The notes under the pieces were generated by a model, which worked only from the letters and a program-made list of their open reading frames with translations, did no database searches and was not told the DNA's origin. From NCBI GenBank assembly GCA_008015155.1, contig SSFA01000003.1:1-64000 (forward strand): a stretch of DNA of 64,000 nt. Direction: 5' to 3'. Below are positions 35,065 to 43,327 of the stretch, piece after piece. Numbering within the stretch: position 1 is the first letter of the stretch; each line of letters opens with the position of its first letter. A program made the position numbers and the translations under genes. This DNA comes from Thiothrix sp. (GTDB taxonomy: Bacteria > Pseudomonadota > Gammaproteobacteria > Thiotrichales > Thiotrichaceae).

Positions 35065-36210
35065 ATGAATGTCCAACATTGTTATAACTTTAAAGATTTT
35101 CGCCACTTAGCCCAACGCCGCTTACCTGCTCCGCTCTTTCACTATATTGATGGGGCTGCTGAAGATGAATGGACAGCCGCTCGCAATACTCGAAGCTTCG
35201 ATTCCGTTGCACTCCTTCCTAATGCCCTAGCTGATTTATCAGAGCTTGATATTTCTACCACTCTATTAGGGCGCAAGCTCAGCATGCCTTTGTTTTGCGC
35301 GCCTACGGCGATGACACGCTTATTTCATCATGAAGGCGAATATGCAGTCGCGCAGGCAGCTGCCAATGCCGGCACACTTTATAGCTTATCTACCCTCTCA
35401 ACGGTAAGTATCGAAGATATTGGCAAGCTCAACGACCAGCCTAAAATGTTTCAGATTTATATTCATAAAGATCGCGGGTTAACGCGGGAATTTATCGAAC
35501 GTTGTAAGGCTGCTAATTTTGATGCTTTATGCCTCACTGTTGATACCTTAGTCACAGGGAACCGTGAACGGGATTTACAGACAGGTTTAGTGATGCCACC
35601 ACGTTTAAGCCTCAAAAGCCTATTGAGTTTTGCTTTGCATCCACATTGGGCTTGGAACTATTTAACTCATGAGAAATTTGCCCTAGCCAATGTCAGAGAG
35701 CGAATGCACAACCAAAACCTCCTATCCGTGATGACTTATGTTCATCAACAATTTGATCGTTCGGTGGTTTGGAAAGATGCTGAAGATATTATTCAACACT
35801 GGGGTAAGCCCTTTGCGATTAAAGGTATTCTCTCAGTAGCTGATGCTAAACGCGCCGCCGAGATTGGCGCGAGTGCAGTCATGCTATCAAATCATGGTGG
35901 TCGCCAATTAGATGGCTGTGCTGCCCCATTTGATGTATTGCCTGCTGTGGCTGACGTCCTGGCTGATCGCCTAGAAATTATTGTAGATGGTGGCGTGCAA
36001 CGCGGCTCACAGGTACTGAAAGCCCTAGCCTTAGGCGCTAAAGCCTGTTCTATCGGTCGTGGCTATTTATTTCCTTTGGCAGCGGGTGGTCAAGTTGGCG
36101 TGGAGCGTGCCTTGAGCTTACTGCGTGCCGAAATTGAGCGCGATATGATTTTAATGGGTTGTGCACGCTTGACGGATTTAACACCCGAACAGGTAATGCG
36201 CCTTGCTTGA
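35065..36210 (+). CDS. FMN-dependent alpha-hydroxy-acid oxidase/dehydrogenase (LldD-like)
   Basis: A 381-residue TIM-barrel flavoenzyme of the L-lactate dehydrogenase/glycolate oxidase family, oxidising 2-hydroxy acids to 2-keto acids. Visible are FHYIDGAAEDEWT at the N-terminus, the substrate-binding YIHKDR region, the active-site SNHGGRQLDG with catalytic histidine and arginine, and the FMN-phosphate segment VDGGVQRGSQV. The ATG at 35065 is chosen because AGGAGAG precedes it; a TTG at 35047 is in frame but unsupported. There is no lactate permease or lld regulator nearby, so the substrate is open. Confidence 0.9.
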   Translation: MNVQHCYNFKDFRHLAQRRLPAPLFHYIDGAAEDEWTAARNTRSFDSVALLPNALADLSELDISTTLLGRKLSMPLFCAPTAMTRLFHHEGEYAVAQAAANAGTLYSLSTLSTVSIEDIGKLNDQPKMFQIYIHKDRGLTREFIERCKAANFDALCLTVDTLVTGNRERDLQTGLVMPPRLSLKSLLSFALHPHWAWNYLTHEKFALANVRERMHNQNLLSVMTYVHQQFDRSVVWKDAEDIIQHWGKPFAIKGILSVADAKRAAEIGASAVMLSNHGGRQLDGCAAPFDVLPAVADVLADRLEIIVDGGVQRGSQVLKALALGAKACSIGRGYLFPLAAGGQVGVERALSLLRAEIERDMILMGCARLTDLTPEQVMRLA

Positions 36211-36285
36211 ATTCAACTGGAAGATTTCCTGCTTACGCTATTCTTGCTACAGTTAAAACATCCATTCAGCTAAGAGACTAATCCG

Positions 36286-36534
36286 ATGACTGCTTTAACT
36301 ACCTGTGTGTTTGTGCAAGTACGCTGTAAACCTGGCAAAGCTTATGAGGTGGCAGATGAAATTTTTGAGCGCGAAATCGTCTCTGAGTTATACTCCACCA
36401 GTGGCGAATGGGATTTATTAATGAAGATTTACATCCCTGAAGCAGAGGAGATTGGCAAATACATCAACGATCATATTTTAAATATTGAGCATATTGAACG
36501 CTCCTTAACGACTTTAACCTTTAAAGCCTTCTAA
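36286..36534 (+). CDS. Stand-alone Lrp/AsnC ligand-binding (RAM) domain protein
   Basis: An 82-residue protein consisting only of the Lrp/AsnC effector domain: TTCVFVQVRCKPGKAYEVAD, SELYSTSGEWDLLMKI and the C-terminal TLTFKAF. It lacks the DNA-binding helix-turn-helix. Such SraA-like proteins bind amino acids or form dimers with full regulators. It lies 75 bases after the hydroxy-acid oxidase gene on the same strand and may be co-transcribed. Function is otherwise unknown. Confidence 0.85.
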   Translation: MTALTTCVFVQVRCKPGKAYEVADEIFEREIVSELYSTSGEWDLLMKIYIPEAEEIGKYINDHILNIEHIERSLTTLTFKAF

Positions 36535-36570
36535 GTTAAACCTCAAGGTACGAGCTGCATTGGCGCTAAG

Positions 36571-36882
36571 TTAACAAAACAAATCAAACACCATAATCCC
36601 CTCAAGACCATTCACTGCGGCAGCGACTAAGCGCTGCCCTAGCTGCTGATGGTCAGCATTTTGTAGATAAGCATCTCGTGCGGCTTTGTCTGCAAAATCA
36701 ATAATAAACCCACCATTATAGCCTTTATCCATACCTTGCTCGGGTGTGACATTAGCACCTGCTAGGAAACCTAGCCAGCCTGGCAATTGTGTCTCTAAAT
36801 TTTTTAAGCCTTGATAAAGCTCAGCGCGTTGCTCATCACTGACTTCGGGTCGAAAACGAATAAAGACACAATGCTTAAGCAT
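36571..36882 (-). CDS. Dabb (stress-responsive A/B barrel) family protein
   Basis: A 103-residue ferredoxin-like alpha/beta barrel protein. It begins MLKHCVFIRFRPEVSDEQR, contains GYNGGFIIDFADKAARDAYL and ends in a hydrophobic strand, all typical of the Dabb family, which forms dimeric barrels. Some plant members are olivetolic-acid cyclases, but bacterial members have no fixed role. It is transcribed alone, convergent with the Lrp-domain gene and divergent from the Gfo/Idh gene. Confidence 0.85.
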   Translation of the reverse strand: MLKHCVFIRFRPEVSDEQRAELYQGLKNLETQLPGWLGFLAGANVTPEQGMDKGYNGGFIIDFADKAARDAYLQNADHQQLGQRLVAAAVNGLEGIMVFDLFC

Positions 36883-36998
36883 AAGGATTCCTTTTTTTGC
36901 GATAAGTTTTGAGCTGACTATTTTAGTCGCCTTGTTTTTGCTATACCTAAAGCTAGCCGCTTACATCAATTTTATGCCACCACAGTAAGGAATCTGCA

Positions 36999-38000
36999 AT
37001 GACTATTGGCTTCGGTTTTATTGGCGCAAGTGATATTGCAAAAAACAAAATGCTTGCCGCGATTCGTAACACGCCCGGGTGCGAGGTAGTTTCTGTCTAT
37101 AGCAGTAATCTTGAGCGGGGCAAAGCCTATGCTGCAGAAACCCAGATTGCCCATGCCGCTAGCTCTTTGGAGGATTTACTCGCTAATCCAGCGGTAAATG
37201 CGGTGTATATCAGCACCACGAATGAATTGCATCACGCTCAGACCCTTACCGCTGCGCGAGCTGGTAAGCATGTGTTATGCGAAAAACCGTTAGCTATGTC
37301 TATAGCTGAAGCTCAAGAGATGCTCGCGACTTGCAAACAAGCAGGCGTAGTTTTTGCCACTAATCACCACTTACGCAACTCGAACGCCCATCACAAAATG
37401 CGTGCATTAATCGCAGACGGTGCGATTGGTCAGCCGATTGCAGCGCGGGTATTTCATGCAGTGTATTTGCGCGAATCCTTACAAGGTTGGCGCTTAGATA
37501 AGCCTGAAGCGGGTGCGGGTGTGGTGTTGGATATTGTGGTGCACGATGTAGATACACTGCGTTTTGTCTTGCAAGCCGAACCGACTGAAGTAGTGAGCCT
37601 ATCCCAACAGTTTGGTATGAGTGCTGGCAGCGTAGAAGACGGCTCGATGGCAGTATTCCGTTTCGATAATGGCTTGATTGCTCAAGTCCACACGGCCTTT
37701 ACCGTGCCCTATGCTGGCAATGGCTTTGAAGTGCATGGCACAGAAGGCTCATTAATTGCCAAAAACGTTATGCACCCAGCCGCCCAACCGGAAGTAATCT
37801 TACGGACTGCTAAAGGCGAACAAGGCTTAGACTTAGCTGTTAATGATGTGTATGCAGTGGGTATAGAGCATTTTGTAGCTGCGATTCAAGGCCAAGGTAG
37901 ACCCGCTGCTAGTGGTGAAGATGGCTTATGCTCATTAGCAGGGGCTTTGGCCTGTTTAGAGTCAGCTCGGACTGGCCAAAAGATAGCGATTCAGTTATGA
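36999..38000 (+). CDS. Gfo/Idh/MocA family NAD(P)-dependent oxidoreductase
   Basis: A 333-residue dehydrogenase acting on sugars or cyclitols. The Rossmann fold begins IGFGFIGASDIAKNKM, the catalytic-lysine motif CEKPLAMS is near residue 99, and the C-terminal beta-sheet substrate domain carries DIVVHDVDTLRF with the conserved histidine. TAAGGA precedes the ATG. The next gene, an AGE-family epimerase, starts inside its stop (ATGA), so the two enzymes are tightly coupled and likely act on the same sugar. The substrate is unknown. Confidence 0.9.
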   Translation: MTIGFGFIGASDIAKNKMLAAIRNTPGCEVVSVYSSNLERGKAYAAETQIAHAASSLEDLLANPAVNAVYISTTNELHHAQTLTAARAGKHVLCEKPLAMSIAEAQEMLATCKQAGVVFATNHHLRNSNAHHKMRALIADGAIGQPIAARVFHAVYLRESLQGWRLDKPEAGAGVVLDIVVHDVDTLRFVLQAEPTEVVSLSQQFGMSAGSVEDGSMAVFRFDNGLIAQVHTAFTVPYAGNGFEVHGTEGSLIAKNVMHPAAQPEVILRTAKGEQGLDLAVNDVYAVGIEHFVAAIQGQGRPAASGEDGLCSLAGALACLESARTGQKIAIQL

Positions 38001-39184
38001 ATTCTCAACCAGATTTTTACAGGCGTGAATTTCTAGAACAGCATATTCGTAAAACTTTACAATTTTATGAGCCAACTGTTGTTGACTCTGCGGGGGGCTT
38101 TTATCATTTTTTTCGAGATGACGGGAATGTCTATAACCGCAGTACTCGACATTTAGTGAGTAGCGCACGCTTTGTATTTAATTACGCCATGGCCAGCCGT
38201 TATTTTCCTGATCTTGATTATCGTGACTGGGTGCGCCACGGCTTAGCCTATCTAGAGCAAGTTCACCGTCAAGCATTTACGGGTGGCTATGCTTGGCTTT
38301 TGGACCATAACCAGCCTATTGATACGACCAATCATTGTTATGGCTTAGCCTTTGTGATGCTTGCTGGTGCAACGGCTTTACTAGCAGGCGTCAACGAAGG
38401 CCGTAACAGTCTTGAAAATGCTTGGCAACTCATGGAGCGCTACTACTGGGATGAAACCCAGGGTTTATATCGAGATGAAGCCAATGTTGACTTCAGCTTA
38501 ATCAGTCCTTATCGCGGGCAAAATGCCAATATGCATGCATGCGAAGCGCTACTTTGGGCTTATGAAGCGACACAAGACTCACGTTTTTTAGCACGAGCTG
38601 CACGTCTAGCGGATTCAGTCACTAATCGACTTGCCAGCCAAGCAAATGGCTTGATTTGGGAGCATTATGACGCTAATTGGCAAATTGATTGGAATTATAA
38701 CCTAGACAACCCTCAGCATTTATTTCGCCCTTGGGGCTTTCAACCGGGACATCAAACCGAATGGGCGAAACTCCTGTTAATCTTGCAGCGTCATCAGCCC
38801 GAAGCTGGGCAGATCGAGCGTGCTGAATCCTTATTTAACCAAGCCTTAGCGCAGGCATGGGATCATGAATATGGCGGTATCTGCTACGGTTTTGCGCCGG
38901 ATGGCTCTATCTGTGATGGGGATAAATATTTCTGGGTGCAAGCAGAAAGTTTTGCTGCTGCTGCCTTGTTAGCGCAAGCAACCGGTAAGACACTTTATCG
39001 AGACTGGTATCAGCGGATTTGGGACTACAGTTGGCAGCATATGATTGATCATCAGTATGGTGCTTGGTTTCGCATTCTGAGGCGAGATAACCAAAAATAT
39101 GATGAGTATAAATCACCTGCTGGTAAAACCGACTATCACACGATGGGGGCTTGCTATGAGGTTATACGTTCTGGCCTTGTTTAA
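37997..39184 (+). CDS. AGE family sugar epimerase/isomerase
   Basis: A 395-residue (alpha/alpha)6-barrel protein of the N-acylglucosamine 2-epimerase/YihS/cellobiose epimerase superfamily. Family features include FYEPTVVDSAGGFYHFFRDDG, NRSTRHLVSSARFVFNYA, NANMHACEALLWAYEAT and KYFWVQAESFAAAALLA, with catalytic histidines expected in the NMHACEAL and PGHQTEWAKLL segments. The ATG at 37997 overlaps the upstream TGA; the frame is open further back only inside the Gfo/Idh gene. It probably interconverts aldoses and ketoses or 2-epimers. It is followed by a convergent mutarotase-like gene, which fits sugar processing. Confidence 0.9.
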   Translation: MNSQPDFYRREFLEQHIRKTLQFYEPTVVDSAGGFYHFFRDDGNVYNRSTRHLVSSARFVFNYAMASRYFPDLDYRDWVRHGLAYLEQVHRQAFTGGYAWLLDHNQPIDTTNHCYGLAFVMLAGATALLAGVNEGRNSLENAWQLMERYYWDETQGLYRDEANVDFSLISPYRGQNANMHACEALLWAYEATQDSRFLARAARLADSVTNRLASQANGLIWEHYDANWQIDWNYNLDNPQHLFRPWGFQPGHQTEWAKLLLILQRHQPEAGQIERAESLFNQALAQAWDHEYGGICYGFAPDGSICDGDKYFWVQAESFAAAALLAQATGKTLYRDWYQRIWDYSWQHMIDHQYGAWFRILRRDNQKYDEYKSPAGKTDYHTMGACYEVIRSGLV

Positions 39185-39196
39185 AACGACAGCAAT

Positions 39197-40018
39197 TTAA
39201 AAGTGGTAATCAATCCACCAACTACTGCTATGCCCGGGAGCTACTATCGTTTGGAAAAAGGGTTCGCAAGAAAAGGTTCGCTGATTACCCCAAATCGGCA
39301 AATAGGTCGGCACATAGGAGCAAGTCGCACCGATCAAGCCTAATTGATCATGGCGCTGCAAAATGCTTAAAGGCTGCTGTGCTTGATAGTCTAAAGCTAA
39401 ATAATAGCCATTCTGCGTTGGCAGTGCTTTGCGCTGAATAAAGCCATTGGGGGCTAATCTGTAGCCTAGATTATCCTCTTTTAATTGAACTGGCATATTC
39501 AACTGGCATAAGTCCTCAGAAGTTTGCGGCTGTGGAAAAAACGGATGCGGAAACCAGCTAATGGGGATAAAAGCAGCGCCTAGATTACTGAGTTCAGTCT
39601 GCGAACGCAGAGTGCGTCCGTTTAAAAAGACACTCCGCACTAAACGCAGCGCATAATCAGCAAAGACCTGCTCAGTAGTAAAAATAATTTGCTGCTCAGT
39701 CTGTTCAATTTGCCAAGCACAAAAGCTTTTTACTTGCTTATGGAGCAAATCACAGATACCGACACCAACGACTAAAACCTCGCTATCATCTTGGCGTGCA
39801 GCCCGTAGCGGTGTCCAGTTAAACGCATCGGGAATCCCCTGCCCATCAAACCAATTGAAACTGTCAGGATAAGTAGGCCCAGACAATAAGTTGCCGTGGC
39901 GTTCATCTATAATCTGATAGATATAACCACCGGTACAATAGCGCACTCCGAATTTTGGCTGATCAGCCACAGGATCTAACAACTCAACCTGCAAATTTTG
40001 ATTTCTTAGAAAATACAT
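39197..40018 (-). CDS. Aldose 1-epimerase-like (galactose mutarotase fold) protein
   Basis: A 273-residue beta-sandwich protein. WFPHPFFPQ supplies a histidine and CEPFFQTIVAPGHSSSW a glutamate at the positions of the mutarotase catalytic pair, and the opening strands (YCTGGYIYQIID) fit the superfamily. It may equilibrate sugar anomers or only bind a sugar. The gene converges on the AGE epimerase, with 12 bases between stops. It follows the glycosyltransferase-like gene by 28 bases on its own strand and may share a transcript with it. Confidence 0.75.
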   Translation of the reverse strand: MYFLRNQNLQVELLDPVADQPKFGVRYCTGGYIYQIIDERHGNLLSGPTYPDSFNWFDGQGIPDAFNWTPLRAARQDDSEVLVVGVGICDLLHKQVKSFCAWQIEQTEQQIIFTTEQVFADYALRLVRSVFLNGRTLRSQTELSNLGAAFIPISWFPHPFFPQPQTSEDLCQLNMPVQLKEDNLGYRLAPNGFIQRKALPTQNGYYLALDYQAQQPLSILQRHDQLGLIGATCSYVPTYLPIWGNQRTFSCEPFFQTIVAPGHSSSWWIDYHF

Positions 40019-40046
40019 GGCTACCTTATGACGCTACGCCTAACTC

Positions 40047-41279
40047 CTAGACACTCTTGCATACTAAAGCAGCTGGCTCAAGCATCGCCGGTTTGTTTTC
40101 ATGAAGGCGTAAAATGGCCTCCATCTTCGCTTGAATTTGTGGTACTGAGTCACTGACTGCTAATGGCAAAGTTTTTAATTTCGTTTCAGTGGGTTCAGCA
40201 ACCCCTTGAGTATAAATTCTTTTGTAAACTACTATCGTCTGGTCTGTAAAAGCAAAGACGATACATTTAGCCTTGCCCATAAAAAATCTTAGTTCATTTT
40301 TATCTCTTAAAAATTTTTTGAAGTTAATCTCTGAGCTAGTTCTGAAAGTAGCTGCTAAAGCTTGCAAAGTGAACTTAAGTTTGCCTTTTACATAGAAATC
40401 CTCAGTAAGTCGCTGACTGAAAAGTTCTAGAACCGTATTTTGTACCTGCTTCAGCTCTTGATCATTCAAACTAAGATTATCAAGCAAATGAGCTAACTGT
40501 TTATCAAACATAGTATTGATATGTTTCTTAAAAACAGCCGTATAAAACTCAGAATCCTTCACCGGATGAATCACTTGATTCTTATGGTATCTGGTCGATA
40601 AGCCTCTATTTTTAAAGGGTCCAATAGAGAATTTATCGAAGCTATTAGGAAAGTAATCCGTTAGATTGATAGGTGTTATCCCAGCAGCCATCAAAGCATT
40701 AGCCAATAGAGCCTCATCATTGGGAAATTGTGCTCGACTTTGCTCTGCTACAAACTTAAGACTGAGGGCTTGACGCTTAGCCAACATAATATCAATAGCT
40801 TGACCAGACAGGCGCGTCAGAGGGAAAAAACATCTATAAGGTGTTTCTAATAAACGCTTCGCACTTTCATACCAAGACCATTCTGGTGTGGCCAGAGTAA
40901 AATGAGTGACTAAAGCATCTATTTCCTTGTTTGCAAAGAACTTGAAAAAATCTTCAACCGAATCTAAATTCAACAAAACATCTGGCTCAATTAGCCAATA
41001 ATAATCGGCCTCAACTGTAGCTCTAAATGCATAATAAAAATAATCACCACAAGACCAAGCAGCTCGATTAGGCTTATACAGCTTATTATTTTCAAGAAAC
41101 TCGGCACTAAGACTAATTTTATTAAAAGTTGTGGGGAATTTTTTAGCATCCTCTATTTCATCAACCATGAAAAAAACTCTAGATGCTTGGAAATACTGTA
41201 ATAAAACCTTGTAGAGCAATTGTTCGGGTTCACCAAAGCCATGACAGCGAATCCCAATAACTTGTTTGTTGTCTTCCAT
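40047..41279 (-). CDS. Glycosyltransferase-like protein of unknown specificity
   Basis: A roughly 410-residue soluble protein. The N-terminal half reads like a GT-A fold: VIGIRCHGFGEPEQLLYKVL, then VFFMVDE and YYWLIEPDVLLNLDSV, where EPDV could stand for the DxD metal motif. The C-terminal 200 residues are mostly helical (LLDNLSLNDQELKQVQNTVL) and unrecognised. The ATG at 41279 is preferred; a TTG at 41306 is the only upstream alternative. The neighbour is a mutarotase-like protein, in keeping with carbohydrate work. The 260-base A+T-rich gap upstream shows no gene. Confidence 0.5.
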   Translation of the reverse strand: MEDNKQVIGIRCHGFGEPEQLLYKVLLQYFQASRVFFMVDEIEDAKKFPTTFNKISLSAEFLENNKLYKPNRAAWSCGDYFYYAFRATVEADYYWLIEPDVLLNLDSVEDFFKFFANKEIDALVTHFTLATPEWSWYESAKRLLETPYRCFFPLTRLSGQAIDIMLAKRQALSLKFVAEQSRAQFPNDEALLANALMAAGITPINLTDYFPNSFDKFSIGPFKNRGLSTRYHKNQVIHPVKDSEFYTAVFKKHINTMFDKQLAHLLDNLSLNDQELKQVQNTVLELFSQRLTEDFYVKGKLKFTLQALAATFRTSSEINFKKFLRDKNELRFFMGKAKCIVFAFTDQTIVVYKRIYTQGVAEPTETKLKTLPLAVSDSVPQIQAKMEAILRLHENKPAMLEPAALVCKSV

Positions 41280-41539
41280 GAAGCTTGTTTTATCAATAGG
41301 TGGCAAGGCTAATAAAAAAGTGCTTTGTGTTTGCTGTGTCGTATTTTACACAAGCCAAACTTAGAAAGAATGCTCTTACTAGGGTATAATTCACTGTTTA
41401 CTATAATTCCCTCAAAACCAAGCTAACTTCTATAAATTCCCATTAAATACCGCTACTACCCCTTATCTAATTTATTATTTTAGTGATTAATTTTACCTTA
41501 TCCTAATAAAGGAAAATTAGAAAATAAAGGATATGAATC

Positions 41540-41953
41540 ATGAGTTTAGGTGGTGATTTTTACGCACTGACTGATCTACAGCTAGAACGGATGTTGGAAG
41601 GTGCTTTAGGTTTGGAGTTTCTCTATGACGAGCTTGAAGAGAAGCCACGTGAATGCTATTCGGAAGCTGAGCATGCTTGGTATGAACTGATGCAAATTCT
41701 CTCGCCCGTGATGATGCCCTTTTCCGAACAAACTGATACGATCCCAGAAATGAGCCAGTTTTCGTGGGCTAATGAGGTAGCAGAACTAGCGGAAGAGTTA
41801 GTTGAAATCGATGATGAAATGATTGAGGAGCGCTACGATCCTGAGGAAATGAATACTGACTTAGACACGCTTAAAGGGTATATCAAAAAAATAGTTAGTT
41901 TTTATCAGCGTGCCGCCCAACACGGTGATGCTGTGTTGTTTAGAGTGACCTAG
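41540..41953 (+). CDS. DUF1877-like protein
   Basis: A 137-residue acidic soluble protein. The opening MSLGGDFYALTDLQLERMLEGA and the C-terminal LKGYIKKIVSFYQRAAQHGDAVLFRVT match the general plan of DUF1877 (YfbM-like) proteins, whose function is unknown. AAAGGAT lies 7 bases before the ATG. It is a single gene between a divergent glycosyltransferase-like gene and the sirtuin gene, which starts 74 bases downstream. Confidence 0.65.
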   Translation: MSLGGDFYALTDLQLERMLEGALGLEFLYDELEEKPRECYSEAEHAWYELMQILSPVMMPFSEQTDTIPEMSQFSWANEVAELAEELVEIDDEMIEERYDPEEMNTDLDTLKGYIKKIVSFYQRAAQHGDAVLFRVT

Positions 41954-42027
41954 TTGAACTATCGGGTGCTTTAGTGACTAGCTAAACATGCTAAAATAGC
42001 TGCTCATTTATAATTCAAATCTTAGCT

Positions 42028-42747
42028 ATGAGTTCTATTAAAGCACCCTCTATTGTCATTTTAACTGGCGCGGGCATTTCCGCGGAATCAGGTATTCAAA
42101 CCTTCCGCGCCGCTGATGGTCTTTGGCATAACCATCGCATTGAAGAAGTCGCCACGCCTGAAGGTTTCGCCAACAACCCAGCCTTAGTGCATGCTTTCTA
42201 TAATGCGCGACGCAAACAGTTACACGACCCTGCTATTCAACCTAATGCAGCACACTTGGCTTTAGCACGCTTAGAACAGTCTTATCCCGGTAAAGTACTG
42301 CTCGTGACTCAAAATGTTGATAACTTGCATGAACGCGCTGGTAGTGAACAGTTAATTCATATGCATGGCGAGCTAAATAAGGTTCACTGTCAGCGGACAG
42401 GGCAAGTCTATCACTGGGATCGTGACTTAAGTAGAGCCAGTGTCTGCCAATGCTGTCATCAAGCCGGTAATTTGCGGCCGCATATTGTCTGGTTTGGGGA
42501 AATGCCCCTGCAAATGGAGACCATTTATCGCGCCCTGATGGCTTGCGATTTATTTATGTCGATTGGTACTTCTGGGCAAGTCTACCCAGCAGCAGGTTTT
42601 GTCGAAATTGCTAAACAGGCCGGGGCACGCACCATAGAATTGAATCTCGACCCTACCAGCAATAGCGCGATCTTCGATGAGTCCCTGAACGGCCCCGCGA
42701 GCCAATTAGTCCCTAGCTATGTAGATAAACTCCTTAGCTCGCTTTAG
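42028..42747 (+). CDS. cobB: NAD-dependent protein deacylase, class III sirtuin
   Basis: A 239-residue Sir2 enzyme that removes acyl groups from lysines using NAD. The NAD site [14 protein letters not shown], catalytic histidine region [10 protein letters not shown] followed by MHGEL, and zinc-type cysteines around VHCQRTG and CQCCH are visible. [10 protein letters not shown] carries the tyrosine and arginine that mark class III enzymes able to desuccinylate. It converges on the MerR regulator, overlapping its 3' end by 14 bases, and neighbours icmF. A role in reversing acyl-CoA-driven lysine acylation is an attractive inference. Confidence 0.93.
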   Translation: MSSIKAPSIVILTGAGISAESGIQTFRAADGLWHNHRIEEVATPEGFANNPALVHAFYNARRKQLHDPAIQPNAAHLALARLEQSYPGKVLLVTQNVDNLHERAGSEQLIHMHGELNKVHCQRTGQVYHWDRDLSRASVCQCCHQAGNLRPHIVWFGEMPLQMETIYRALMACDLFMSIGTSGQVYPAAGFVEIAKQAGARTIELNLDPTSNSAIFDESLNGPASQLVPSYVDKLLSSL

Positions 42748-43132
42748 CCCGGTCTAAGTCGGATAAGGTTGAACGCGCCTTATCCGCAATCCGATCAATT
42801 TCCGCTAGCGTAAGTTCAATATCACGACGTTGAGCCAGTAGAATATCGCGGCGCTCTTGAAGCTTTTCCAATAAGCGCTTGAGCTGCTTCTTTTCGTCCC
42901 GGCCGGTATTATCGTACATATCAATCAGCTCTTTAACTTCGGCTAGGCTCATACCTAAGCGTTTGCCACGGATTGCTAGGCGTAAGCGTACCCGATCACG
43001 TTCAACATAAATACGCTTATTCCCTTCGCGTTTGGGCGCTACGATGCCTAATTCTTCATATAAACGAATGGTGCGTGGAGTGACTTCATGCTCTTTGGCT
43101 AAGTCAGAGATTGTGTAAGTTTTATGTTCCAT
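42734..43132 (-). CDS. liuR: MerR-family regulator, LiuR type
   Basis: A 132-residue regulator. The winged helix-turn-helix ([20 protein letters not shown]) and [12 protein letters not shown] are at the N-terminus, a long dimer helix follows ([20 protein letters not shown]) and no metal-binding cysteines are present. This matches LiuR, which controls branched-chain amino-acid and acyl-CoA catabolism genes in gammaproteobacteria. It is divergent from icmF, and a perfect palindrome lies in the shared 195-base gap. No ribosome site is obvious, so it may be lowly expressed. Confidence 0.85.
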   Translation of the reverse strand: MEHKTYTISDLAKEHEVTPRTIRLYEELGIVAPKREGNKRIYVERDRVRLRLAIRGKRLGMSLAEVKELIDMYDNTGRDEKKQLKRLLEKLQERRDILLAQRRDIELTLAEIDRIADKARSTLSDLDRAKAS

Positions 43133-43238
43133 ACTGAAATTTTTCCACGGCTATTAGGCTTATGTCTATGCTTTCTTAGAACTAAGCATGACAATACTGC
43201 CTAGATGGCTAAATTAATGGATTTTCCGCTGATTGTAA

Positions 43239-43267
43239 TTGACGCTTACGTTAACGTAAGTTATTTT
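43239..43267 (+). promoter_or_regulatory. icmF promoter with palindromic operator in its spacer
   Basis: TTGACG (43239-43244), a 17-base spacer and TATTTT (43262-43267). The spacer holds the perfect 16-bp palindrome CTTACGTTAACGTAAG (43245-43260), close to the form described for LiuR sites. A MerR-family dimer bound here would lie between the -35 and -10 boxes. Confidence 0.75.
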
Positions 43268-43327
43268 AGCCCTGTGCTTTCAGTACAGCAACATTCAAAA
43301 TAATCAACACCGCTAGGGATCTTTTCC

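Noticed and set aside
37928..37996. AGE epimerase start within the Gfo/Idh gene
   Set aside because: The ATG at 37997 in the ATGA overlap explains the start better, and the upstream residues do not fit the family.
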